DNA from: Streptomyces marincola | GTDB taxonomy: Bacteria; Actinomycetota; Actinomycetes; Streptomycetales; Streptomycetaceae | NCBI RefSeq assembly: GCF_020410765.1 | Contig: NZ_CP084541.1 | Span: forward strand, 434,001 to 498,000 | Length of the DNA: 64,000 nt | Direction of reading: 5' to 3' | Shown: piece after piece, positions 8,562 through 15,554 of the stretch | Layout of the letters: the number at the start of each line of letters is the position of its first letter | Position numbering within the stretch: the stretch's first letter is position 1 | Notes under the pieces: generated by a model | Seen by the model: the letters and a program-made list of their open reading frames with translations, nothing else | Databases searched by the model: none | What the model was told of the DNA's origin: nothing | Program-made: the position numbers and the translations under genes

Positions 8562-8592
8562 AACCTACCCTTGCCCGCCCGCCGCCTGTCAA
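8562..8592 (-). promoter_or_regulatory. Candidate vegetative promoter of the lnt-ppm1-fxsA operon
   Basis: On the minus strand TTGACA (8592-8587), a 19-base spacer, and TAGGTT (8567-8562). The -35 is perfect and the -10 fits the Streptomyces TANNNT pattern; the spacer is one or two bases longer than ideal. It points toward lnt. Confidence 0.5.
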
Positions 8593-8703
8593 CAGCCGTC
8601 CGACCTGCGTCTTTCCGTCAAAGGGGCAGGTCAGTGCGGCCCCGCCCGGCGCACGGCGACCGCGTCGGCGCACGTCGTTCGGCGGTATCGGCGGCGTGAC
8701 GCG

Positions 8704-10344
8704 TCACTCGTTCAGCCGGTCGTACACGATCCGCCCGTCCACCGCGGTGCGCAGGCAGCGGGGCAACGGTGCGCCCGGCGTCAGGTCGGGCAGCCCGGGC
8801 GTGCCGGACCGAGGATCGGTCGACCAGCGGGCCACGCGGTCGTCGGGCGCCTGGACGACCAGCCGCCCCGTCTCCCACACGGCGTAGTGCGCCGGGGCGC
8901 CGGGCGCGAGCACCCCGGCGTCGTCGCGCCCGACCGCGCGCCAGCCGCCCCTGGTATGGGCGGCGAACGCCGCGCGCACCGGAATCCGGTGCTCCTCGGT
9001 GCGGTGGAACGCGGCGGCCCGCAGCGCGCCCCACGGGTCCAGGGGGGTGACGGGCGCGTCCGAGCCGAACGCCAGGGGGACGCCCGCGCGCGACAGCGCC
9101 GCGAACGGGTTGAGCGTGGCCGCCCTGCCGGGCCCCAGGCGCCGGGCGTACATGCCGTCCCGGCCTCCCCAGGCGGCGTCGAACGCGGGCTGCACGGAGG
9201 CGACGAGGCCGAGTTCCGCGAAGGCGGCGACCGTGTCCGCGGTCAGCATCTCGGCGTGCTCGACCCGGTGCCGCAGCGCCCGCACGCGAGCCGCGCCCAG
9301 GTGGCCGGCGGCTGCGCGCACGCCGTCGGTGACCGCGGAGAGCGCGGCGTCGCCGATGGCGTGGAAGCCGGCCTGGAGCCCGGCCTCGGTGCAGGCGGCG
9401 ACGTGCGCGGCGACCTCCTCGGCGGTGAGGTGCGCGGTGCCGGTGTGCGGGGCGTCGGCGTAGGGGTGGTGGAGGTGCGCGGTGTGCGAGCCGAGGGAGC
9501 CGTCGACGAAGAGGTCCCCCGCCGCGCCCGCGGCGCCCAGCTCGCGGACTTCGGCCGCTTCCTTCGCGGATGTGACCAGTCCGGCCCAGTAGCCGAAGAC
9601 CAGCGGCCCCTCCCCCGCGGCGGCCAGTTCGAGCAGCGCGGCGAAATCCGCCTCGCTTGAGATCTCGGGTCCCGCGCACTCGTGCACGGCCGCGATGCCC
9701 AGGGACGCGGCCCGGCCGAGCGCCGCGCGCTGGGCCGCGCGCCGCTCCGCCGGGGCGAGCGCGGCGTCGGCGGCGGCCCGCACGGCGTGGTGCGCGTCCG
9801 AGGTGAGCGGCCCCGTGGGGTGGTAGCCCGGCAGGGCCGTGACCCCGGGCACCAGGTCGAGCAGGGCCGTGGTGGCCAGGGCCGAGTGGGCGTCGACGCG
9901 GGAGAGGTACAGCGGGCGCCCGCCGGCCGCGGCGTCGAGTTCGGCGCGCGCGGGCGGCCGGTCCTCTGGCCACAGGCTGCTGTCCCACCCGTGCCCGACG
10001 AGCGCTCCCCCGCCGGGCCGGCCGGCGGTGTGGGCGCGCACCAGGGCGAGCGCCTCCTCCGCGGAACGGGCCGGCGCCAGGTCGAGACCGGTCAGCGCCA
10101 GCCCGGTGGCCGTCGTGTGCACGTGTGCGTCCGTGAACGCCGGGGTGACGAGGGCTCCGCCGAGGTCCACGACCTCGTCCGCGGCCGGGGCGAGCGCGTC
10201 GGCCGCGGACTCCGCGCCGACCCAGGCGACGCGGTCGCCGGTCACGGCCATGGCGGTGGCGAAGGGATCGGCGGGTGTGTGGATCTCGCCGCGGCGCAGC
10301 AGCACGGTGCGGGGCCGGCCGTCGCGGGTGGTGCGTTCGGTCAT
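8704..10344 (-). CDS. YtcJ-like amidohydrolase family protein
   Basis: A 546-residue metal-dependent hydrolase. N-terminal small domain (LLRRGEIHTPADPFATAMAV), then the metal-binding DAHVH motif near residue 72, the GHGWDSS segment, VDGSLGSHTAHL near 280, EAGLQAGFHAIGD near 325, HRVEHAEML near 365 and the terminal metal aspartate in FGSDAPVTPLDPWGALRAA near 425. This is the pattern of YtcJ-like proteins, often annotated as exoenzymes regulatory protein AepA or N-substituted formamide deformylase; substrates are mostly unknown. It is intracellular with no signal peptide. It is followed co-directionally by nothing within its operon. ATG at 10344 has only a weak ribosome binding site. Confidence 0.85.
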   Translation of the reverse strand: MTERTTRDGRPRTVLLRRGEIHTPADPFATAMAVTGDRVAWVGAESAADALAPAADEVVDLGGALVTPAFTDAHVHTTATGLALTGLDLAPARSAEEALALVRAHTAGRPGGGALVGHGWDSSLWPEDRPPARAELDAAAGGRPLYLSRVDAHSALATTALLDLVPGVTALPGYHPTGPLTSDAHHAVRAAADAALAPAERRAAQRAALGRAASLGIAAVHECAGPEISSEADFAALLELAAAGEGPLVFGYWAGLVTSAKEAAEVRELGAAGAAGDLFVDGSLGSHTAHLHHPYADAPHTGTAHLTAEEVAAHVAACTEAGLQAGFHAIGDAALSAVTDGVRAAAGHLGAARVRALRHRVEHAEMLTADTVAAFAELGLVASVQPAFDAAWGGRDGMYARRLGPGRAATLNPFAALSRAGVPLAFGSDAPVTPLDPWGALRAAAFHRTEEHRIPVRAAFAAHTRGGWRAVGRDDAGVLAPGAPAHYAVWETGRLVVQAPDDRVARWSTDPRSGTPGLPDLTPGAPLPRCLRTAVDGRIVYDRLNE

Positions 10345-10406
10345 GGGGCAAGTCTCGCGGCCGGCGCGGGAGGCCGTGTCCCCGGGGGCCGGGCCCGGAG
10401 CGCGTT

Positions 10407-10847
10407 CTACAGCCGCGGCGGCCTGGACTCGTAGGGGGTGGAGAGCACCACGGTGGTGCGCGTGGACACCCCGGCCAGGGAGCGGATGCGGGCCAGCAGG
10501 TGCTCAAGCTCGGCCGGGGTGGCGACGCGCACCTTCAGGATGTAGTTCTCGTCGCCCGCGACGCTGTGGCACGCCTCGATCTCCGGCACGCCGGCGAGGC
10601 GTTCCGCGATGTCGTCCGGGGCGCTGGGGTCGAAGGGCTTCACGGAGATGAACGCGGTGAGCGGCAGTCCGACGGCCTCGGGCGCGACGATGGCGGCGTA
10701 GCCGCGGATGATGCCGCGCTGTTCGAGCCGCCGCACGCGCTGGTGCACCGCCGAGGTGGAGAGCCCGGTCGCCTTGCCCAGGTCGGTGTAGCTCATCCGA
10801 CCGTCTCGGACGAGCAGTTCCACGATGCGCCGGTCCAGATCCTCCAC
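10407..10847 (-). CDS. Lrp/AsnC-family transcriptional regulator
   Basis: With the GTG start at 10847 the protein has 146 residues, the usual length. Residues 3-50 are the winged helix (VEDLDRRIVELLVRDGRM, then GLSTSAVHQRVRRLEQRG), and residues 65-140 are the RAM/AsnC effector domain (ACHSVAGDENYILKVRV). Lrp proteins sense amino acids or related ligands as octamers or dimers. The longer frame to 10916 has no family similarity. There is no clear Shine-Dalgarno before the GTG, but a TAGGTT -10 box ends 8 bases upstream, suggesting a leaderless mRNA. A 9-bp inverted repeat lies 80 bp further upstream in the gap shared with the divergent gene at 11049. Confidence 0.88.
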   Translation of the reverse strand: MEDLDRRIVELLVRDGRMSYTDLGKATGLSTSAVHQRVRRLEQRGIIRGYAAIVAPEAVGLPLTAFISVKPFDPSAPDDIAERLAGVPEIEACHSVAGDENYILKVRVATPAELEHLLARIRSLAGVSTRTTVVLSTPYESRPPRL

Positions 10848-10855
10848 AGTCCCGT

Positions 10856-10861
10856 AACCTA
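10856..10861 (-). promoter_or_regulatory. -10 box for a leaderless lrp-like transcript
   Basis: TAGGTT on the minus strand ends 8 bases before the GTG start codon, a distance that puts the transcript start at or next to the start codon. No good -35 box is visible. Confidence 0.4.
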
Positions 10862-10926
10862 CCCAATACCGCGGGCGGTGGTGACCGGCCGCCCCGCGGG
10901 CGGGCACGGTGCCCACGCTTTCCCAC

Positions 10927-10952
10927 CGTTTGTGTGATCAAAAACACAAACG
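10927..10952. promoter_or_regulatory. AT-rich inverted repeat, probable operator
   Basis: CGTTTGTGT, an 8-base spacer, then ACACAAACG: perfect 9-bp arms in one of the few AT-rich spots of the window. It lies between the divergent Lrp-type regulator (start 10847) and the gene at 11049. By position it is most likely a binding site of the adjacent Lrp-like protein, but this is inference. Confidence 0.6.
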
Positions 10953-11048
10953 ACTGAGGGCGTCCGAATGAACTTCACGATTATTGGCTGATCGCGGCGG
11001 GAAGTGCTTGGTGTGGCCGACGCCACCGTGCCGCCCTAGGGGGATGAC

Positions 11049-11441
11049 ATGCGCACCGTGAAGCCACTGAAGCGTCAGGAACCAGCGGCCCGAGCGCCCG
11101 AGTTCGACGACGACATCGACGACTTCCCCGACGAGGAGGCGGACGTCGCGGACCTGGCCCGCGTGCGCTGCCCCGACTGCGCGCAGGCCATAGCGCCCGC
11201 CGCGCCCGGCGGACCGCTGCCGGTGCACGCCCTGTGCCCCACCCCGTGGAACCCGTTCGGCCTGACCGTGTGCGCAGGCTCGGGACGCGTGGTCGCCGAC
11301 GACGGGGCCGCGGTCGCGCCCGCGCCGCCGGCCTGCGGCGACGGCGTCCTGCTCGCCGCGCTCCCCGAGGGGCTCGACTGGCGCCTCCAGCCGTTCTCGC
11401 ACGCCGTGGCCGTGGACTCGGGGCTGCGGCAGGCGGCCTGA
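11049..11441 (+). CDS. Small protein of unknown function with CxxC pair
   Basis: A 130-residue protein that I do not recognise by function. The N-terminus is basic, followed by an acidic stretch (FDDDIDDFPDEEADVADL), then RCPDCAQAI and, about 20 residues later, HALCPTPWNPFGLTVCAGSG, giving four cysteines and a histidine that could bind a metal. There is no signal peptide or membrane helix. ATG at 11049 follows GGGGGA. It is transcribed divergently from the Lrp-like regulator and shares its operator-containing gap, so it may be a regulatory target. It converges on the acyl-CoA dehydrogenase gene 22 bases further on. Confidence 0.75.
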   Translation: MRTVKPLKRQEPAARAPEFDDDIDDFPDEEADVADLARVRCPDCAQAIAPAAPGGPLPVHALCPTPWNPFGLTVCAGSGRVVADDGAAVAPAPPACGDGVLLAALPEGLDWRLQPFSHAVAVDSGLRQAA

Positions 11442-11463
11442 GCGCGCCGCCCGCCGCGCCGGG

Positions 11464-12636
11464 TCAGGACGCGCCCACCAGGTGCCGGGAGATGACGGTC
11501 CGCTGGATCTGGTTGGTGCCCTCCACGATCTGGAGCACCTTCGCCTCGCGCAGGTAGCGCTCCGCCGGGAAATCGGCCGTGTAGCCGTAGCCGCCGAGCA
11601 GTTGGACGGCGTCGGTGGTGACCCGCATGGCCGCGTCCGTGCAGAACAGCTTCGCCATGGCAGCCTGCCGGGCGAACGGCTCACCCGCGTCCCGCAGCCG
11701 CGCGGCCTCCAGGTAGAGCGCGCGGCCGGCCTCGATCTGGGTGGCCATGTCCGCCAGCATGAAGCGCAGCCCCTGGAAGTCCGCCACGGGCCGGCCGAAC
11801 TGCCTGCGCCCGGTGGTGAATTCGAGTGCCTGAGTGAACGCCGCCTGTGCCACGCCGATCGCGCAGGCGGCGATGCCGAGCCGCCCGGAGTCGAGCGCGG
11901 AGAGCGCGATGGTGAGGCCCTCGCCCTCGTCGCCCAGGCGGCGGTCGTCGGGCACGCGCACCCCGTCGAAGTGGACCTGCGCGGTGGGCGATCCGTTCAT
12001 GCCCATCTTCCGTTCCGGCGCCGCGGCGCTCAGGCCCGGCGCGTCGCCCGGCACGAGGAACGCCGTGATGCCGCGCGGGCCCGCTTCCCCGGTGCGGGCC
12101 AGCACGGTGTAGAAGTCGGCGATTCCGCCGTGGGTGATCCACGCCTTGGTGCCGGTCAGCACCCACGTGTCGCCGTCCCGGACGGCGCGGGTGGCCAGTG
12201 AGGCGGCGTCCGAGCCCGACGCGGGCTCGGAGAGGCAGTAGGCGCCGAGCAGACCGCCGCCGAGCATGGCGGGCAGGTGCGCGGCGCGCTGCTCCGGGGC
12301 GCCGTGCACGGCGAGCGCGTGGCAGGCGAGGGTGTGGACGCTCACGCCCAGGCCCACGGTCAGCCGCGCCGCCGCCAGCTCCTCAAGGACCTGGAGGTAC
12401 ACCTGGTAGGGCTGGTCGCCGCCGCCGTACTCGCCCGGGTAGGGCAGGGACAGCAGGCCCGCGGCGGAGAGCCGCCCGAACGTGTCCCGGGGGAAGGCGC
12501 CCGCCGCCTCCCCGTCCGCGGCGTCGGGTCCGACCTCACGCTCGACGAAGTCGGCGGCCAGGGCGAGCAGATCGCGGGCCTCCTGGGTCGGCAGATGGCG
12601 CCGGACCCGCCCGATGCGGTCCGTGGTACTGGTCAT
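11464..12636 (-). CDS. Acyl-CoA dehydrogenase
   Basis: A 390-residue flavoprotein of normal family length. It oxidises an acyl-CoA to the 2,3-enoyl-CoA using FAD and passes electrons to electron-transfer flavoprotein. Visible motifs are the FAD/substrate segment GAYCLSEPASGSDAASL (near residue 140), TGTKAWITHGGIADFYTVLA, the adenine-contacting GRRQFGRPVADFQGLRF, and the C-terminal LQIVEGTNQIQRTVISRHL, where the glutamate of VEGT is the usual catalytic base position in short-chain enzymes. The ATG at 12636 is chosen for the GGGAGG ahead of it; the frame extends to 12828 without family similarity. Substrate length or branching cannot be told. Confidence 0.92.
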   Translation of the reverse strand: MTSTTDRIGRVRRHLPTQEARDLLALAADFVEREVGPDAADGEAAGAFPRDTFGRLSAAGLLSLPYPGEYGGGDQPYQVYLQVLEELAAARLTVGLGVSVHTLACHALAVHGAPEQRAAHLPAMLGGGLLGAYCLSEPASGSDAASLATRAVRDGDTWVLTGTKAWITHGGIADFYTVLARTGEAGPRGITAFLVPGDAPGLSAAAPERKMGMNGSPTAQVHFDGVRVPDDRRLGDEGEGLTIALSALDSGRLGIAACAIGVAQAAFTQALEFTTGRRQFGRPVADFQGLRFMLADMATQIEAGRALYLEAARLRDAGEPFARQAAMAKLFCTDAAMRVTTDAVQLLGGYGYTADFPAERYLREAKVLQIVEGTNQIQRTVISRHLVGAS

Positions 12637-13059
12637 CGCGTTTCCTCCCTGGGGTGACGGCAGGTCACACGCCGGCCGCCGGATCACGGCCGCCGGTCGG
12701 TGAACGGTGTCGTGGTCAGTGCGAGCCGGGAAGCGCCGCCCGCACCGACGGGGTCGTCGGCGGGCGGCTCGGCGGAAGGAGGGAACCGGCGCGCGGGCGG
12801 CAGCCGGCGGCCCCCGGCGCACCACCACGATGCCGCATGCGGGCCTCCTCGTCCCTCCTCGTCCGGATCATGTCGTCCGGATCACGCCTCGGCCCTACCC
12901 AGGGCATCCGGCGCGTACGCGCCCGGCCGCCGGCGTCATCGGCGGCACGCGGGGCGCGGGACCAGCGGCGTCACACTCGCGTGGAACGGCGCCGGGCGAG
13001 GGCGCCCGCGAGGCGCGGGGCCGGGGGCGCGGCGGGCCGTCGCCCGGGGCATCCGAGAA
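12637..13059. other. Intergenic DNA without a recognised gene
   Basis: About 420 bases between the acyl-CoA dehydrogenase start and the terminator of the DUF397 gene. Open frames exist on both strands, but none combines a ribosome binding site with a protein-like composition. Nothing else is recognised in it. Confidence 0.5.
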
Positions 13060-13094
13060 GCCGCCTTGCCTCGGCCATCCGGAGGTAAGGCGGC
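13060..13094 (-). terminator. Terminator hairpin of the XRE/DUF397 operon
   Basis: A 13-bp stem (13060-13072 with 13082-13094, one G-U pair) around a 9-base loop, 31 bases beyond the DUF397 stop codon. No T-tract follows. Confidence 0.6.
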
Positions 13095-13124
13095 CGTCTC
13101 GGCCGGGTGGGTATGCGGCACGGG

Positions 13125-13361
13125 TCAGGCGCCGAAACGACCCGCCCGCACCTCGTCGATGAACGCGGCGAAGGGCCCGGAGGCCAGCAGCAGCACCGGG
13201 CCGCCGGGGACCTTGGAATCGCGGACGGCCACGGAACCACAGTGTGCGGCGGTCAGGTCAGCGGCCTCGACGCAGTTGCCCCCGCCGTTGCTGTACGAGG
13301 ACCTGAACCACTCGGCATCCGCCAGAGCTGATGCCGGAACCTCGGCAGGGCGGTTGATCAT
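13125..13361 (-). CDS. DUF397 domain protein
   Basis: A 78-residue protein with the full DUF397 signature: EWFRSSYSNGGGNCVEAA at residues 17-34, VAVRDSKVPGGPVLLL at 44-59 and the terminal FAAFIDEVRAG. DUF397 proteins are abundant in streptomycetes and nearly always pair with an XRE/DUF5753 regulator; the WhiJ locus of S. coelicolor is the studied example, where the small protein modulates the repressor and affects differentiation. Its ATG overlaps the XRE stop codon (ATGA), so the two are translationally coupled. Confidence 0.93.
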   Translation of the reverse strand: MINRPAEVPASALADAEWFRSSYSNGGGNCVEAADLTAAHCGSVAVRDSKVPGGPVLLLASGPFAAFIDEVRAGRFGA

Positions 13362-14233
13362 TCGTTGACCTCTCTCGATAGTTGTTGCAGGAACCTGGGT
13401 GTGTCACCGGGAGGCTGGGCCCCAGCCACCATCGCGTCGAACATCCGGGAGAACCGCCCGACGTCGCGAGACTTGTCCGACACCGCGACGGTGAACCACG
13501 CGGTGTCCGTCTGGATGGTTGTCGGCAGACCCTCACTGAGAATCATGATGTTGACGTCATGGTAGGCGACATAGCCGCTCCCCGACTGAGGCAGGACCTG
13601 CAACGTCACGTTGTCCAGGGCGGCGAGCCTGGTGAGTTCGGCATACTGCTCACGCATCACTTCCGCACCGCCGATCGCATAGCGCAGGGCCGGCTCGTAC
13701 AGGACGCCCCAGATCTTCGTGGGCTCCTCCTCGCGCGTGATGGCCTCCCGGCGCAACATGCGGAGTTGCACGCTCTTCTGTCCGAACTCCGTGGTCGTCT
13801 CGTCGATGGGCTTGGTCAGCTCATGCAGGGCACGCGCGTAGCCCTCGGTTTGGAGAAGGCCGGGAATCACGGTCGGGTGGAAGAGACGAATCTCCCGAGC
13901 CGCTGACTCAACGCCGAGGAAGCGTTGCATCCCGGACATGAGGTTGCTGGTCCCGACGCCCGTCCACCACTCCCGGCTGGCCGCATCGCAGTGCATCGCG
14001 ATCAGTCGCTCGATCTCGTCCTCGTCGCTGACACCGTAGCGCTCGAGCAAAAGTCGCAGATGGCCTGCCTGCCGGAAGGACTTCCAGCCAGTCTCGACTC
14101 GCTGAAGCGTGCTCTCGTCGAACGGCAAACCTCGCACCGCCTGTTCGATCGTCAGCTCGGCCTTCTTACGGTGCTGACGCAACTCGTGCCCCAGCCCGAT
14201 GCGCCGTGCGGTCGGCTGCGGTCTCGCGGCCAT
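13358..14233 (-). CDS. XRE-family regulator with DUF5753 domain (WhiJ-like)
   Basis: A 291-residue protein. Residues 8-65 are a Cro/C1-type helix-turn-helix (LGHELRQHRKKAELTIEQ). From about residue 95 to 280 is the DUF5753 region (YALGVESAAREI-like segment, FHPTVIPGLLQTEGYARAL, WGVLYEPALRY, VLPQSGSGYVAYHDVNIMIL). Such proteins repress developmental or antibiotic genes together with their DUF397 partner. ATG 14233 is chosen because GGAGGG lies just upstream; an ATG at 14254 has no ribosome binding site. Base composition is clearly less GC-rich than the flanking genes, fitting the accessory, often horizontally acquired, nature of these modules. Confidence 0.92.
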   Translation of the reverse strand: MAARPQPTARRIGLGHELRQHRKKAELTIEQAVRGLPFDESTLQRVETGWKSFRQAGHLRLLLERYGVSDEDEIERLIAMHCDAASREWWTGVGTSNLMSGMQRFLGVESAAREIRLFHPTVIPGLLQTEGYARALHELTKPIDETTTEFGQKSVQLRMLRREAITREEEPTKIWGVLYEPALRYAIGGAEVMREQYAELTRLAALDNVTLQVLPQSGSGYVAYHDVNIMILSEGLPTTIQTDTAWFTVAVSDKSRDVGRFSRMFDAMVAGAQPPGDTPRFLQQLSREVNE

Positions 14234-14764
14234 GTGCCCTCCGTTCCGGCGCATGCGCGCGCCGATGGCTCGTTGTGATCGCCCCCATCACCGTCACGCA
14301 TGGCACGACGGCCCATGTGTTTGCCCGGGCATATACCAATGCCGACGGAGAGGCTGAATCTCAAGCAGATTCTATTGCGCATGCACTTCTTGCCGGGCGA
14401 AGTTGGTTGAGCCGAAAGAAAGCCAGGCCGTCAGCACCGACGGCCGGGGCGCCCGACTTCTCCCCTGCCCATGACTGGAGGCACCGGCATGCCCGGAGCG
14501 ACCTCGGCCCCTCTCTACGAACGCCTCACTCTCCCGCGCTCGGCGGAGGAGCACGACCGTTGACCGCTTGGCCTCGCCCGCACTCGCGAAGTGGATTCGT
14601 GGGAGATGTTGCGATCGACGTCGCCTCGATCGTCCCTGTCGCCGTTCGGCATACGGCGGCGCGGATGCTCCGCAGCAGCCGATTCCCCGGACCGGGAGCT
14701 GCCCGTCTCCGCAATTCCTCAGACCGTCTCTGCCCACTCACGGACACCAGGAAAGAACCCGACC
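14234..14764. other. Lower-GC intergenic DNA between XRE gene and the Cys-rich gene
   Basis: About 530 bases of visibly lower GC. It must carry the promoter of the XRE/DUF397 pair, but no clear -35/-10 is seen. The only candidate coding piece is the 24-codon frame at 14489-14563. The rest has stops in all frames or no ribosome binding sites. Confidence 0.4.
14489..14563 (+). pseudogene. Possible remnant of a regulatory ATP-binding protein gene, or a very small peptide gene
   Basis: An ATG at 14489 with an ideal GGAGG seven bases upstream opens a frame of only 24 codons (MPGATSAPLYERLTLPRSAE and four more residues), then TGA. The sequence resembles, from memory, the first residues of HATPase-type ATP-binding proteins often found next to XRE/DUF397 pairs. 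No continuation is found in the other frames downstream, so if it is a remnant the rest was deleted. The start and ribosome binding site are seen; the remnant idea is inference. It could equally be a small peptide or chance. Confidence 0.25.
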
Positions 14765-15409
14765 ATGTCTGCTCGCCCAACCACGCCCACGCCACCACTG
14801 GTATGGGGCCGGAACGACTTGCCCGTCCCCTACGCCGCCGCTTGGAGCGCGGAAACCAGCGCGGTCGCGAAAGCTCTGACCACCCACCCCAGCCGCGCCG
14901 GGCTGGCCTATCGCGACGAACTTCCGACCGACCGCGACCGGCACGGCGTGCTGTGGGCACGTTTGACCGAGAGGCCCGGCGAAGGACGTCCGGAGTTCCG
15001 CGCGTTGCACTCCCTCCGCCAGCGCCGCTGCATGCTGGAGCAGCTCTGCCAGGTATGCGGTGGTCCGGCCAGCCGCACCACCCGCGGCGTGCTGTTTCTT
15101 CTGCCACGCCCTCATGCGGATGAGGCAGCAACGGACTGGCCCGAGGGCGTCCTGTCCACCAAGCCGCCGATTTGCGAGCCGTGCGCTGCCCTGGCCATGC
15201 GCCACTGTCCGCACCTCACGGACCCCGTTCCGGTCCGTGCTCGCAAACCGCGCGTCTGGGGCGTCTTCGGTGGCTTCTTCCTCCCGACCGCGGACGGAGT
15301 GTCCCCGTCACCGTCCGATGACCACCTTCCCTATGGCCACCCGATGTCCCCATGGTTTCTCGCATCCCAGCTTGTGGTCGAACTGACCCGTTGCCAGGTG
15401 ACCCGGTAG
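14765..15409 (+). CDS. Unknown protein with two Cys clusters
   Basis: A 214-residue protein that I cannot assign to a function. It has LCQVCGGPASRTTRGVLFLL in the middle and PPICEPCAALAMRHCP some 40 residues later; the CxxC pairs plus nearby Cys and His residues suggest a treble-clef or ribbon-like zinc site. The end includes RVWGVFGGFF and a hydrophobic but non-membrane tail. Similar proteins occur next to XRE/DUF397 modules in Streptomyces, as I recall. The ATG at 14765 is chosen for the GGAAAG upstream and because the protein becomes well structured from there; the frame is open back to 14591. Base composition matches the low-GC XRE gene. Confidence 0.7.
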   Translation: MSARPTTPTPPLVWGRNDLPVPYAAAWSAETSAVAKALTTHPSRAGLAYRDELPTDRDRHGVLWARLTERPGEGRPEFRALHSLRQRRCMLEQLCQVCGGPASRTTRGVLFLLPRPHADEAATDWPEGVLSTKPPICEPCAALAMRHCPHLTDPVPVRARKPRVWGVFGGFFLPTADGVSPSPSDDHLPYGHPMSPWFLASQLVVELTRCQVTR

Positions 15410-15452
15410 GCGCCTCCAATGGAACGGCAGCTCTGCCACGGCCCCGCGAACG

Positions 15453-15505
15453 GTGCGGGCGCGCGGGCGCCGTGCGGGCGCGCGGGCGCCGTGCGGGCGC
15501 GCGGG
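15453..15505. repeat. Tandem 19-bp repeat, 2.8 copies
   Basis: The unit GTGCGGGCGCGCGGGCGCC starts at 15453, 15472 and 15491; the third copy is cut after 15 bases. It lies between the converging ends of the Cys-rich gene and the C39 peptidase gene and may also act as a structured terminator. Confidence 0.85.
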
Positions 15506-15554
15506 AAGGGGCCGCCGGGCCTGGGGAGGGCGGCCCGGCGGGCTCGTGGTGGGG

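Noticed and set aside
12637..13124. Small genes in the gap before DUF397
   Set aside because: Frames on both strands lack ribosome binding sites and have shadow-like composition.
13358..15409. TTA (bldA-dependent) codons in the accessory genes
   Set aside because: I looked for in-frame TTA in the XRE, DUF397 and Cys-rich genes and saw none.
15453..15505. CRISPR-like array
   Set aside because: The repeats are directly adjacent without spacers, and no cas genes occur.
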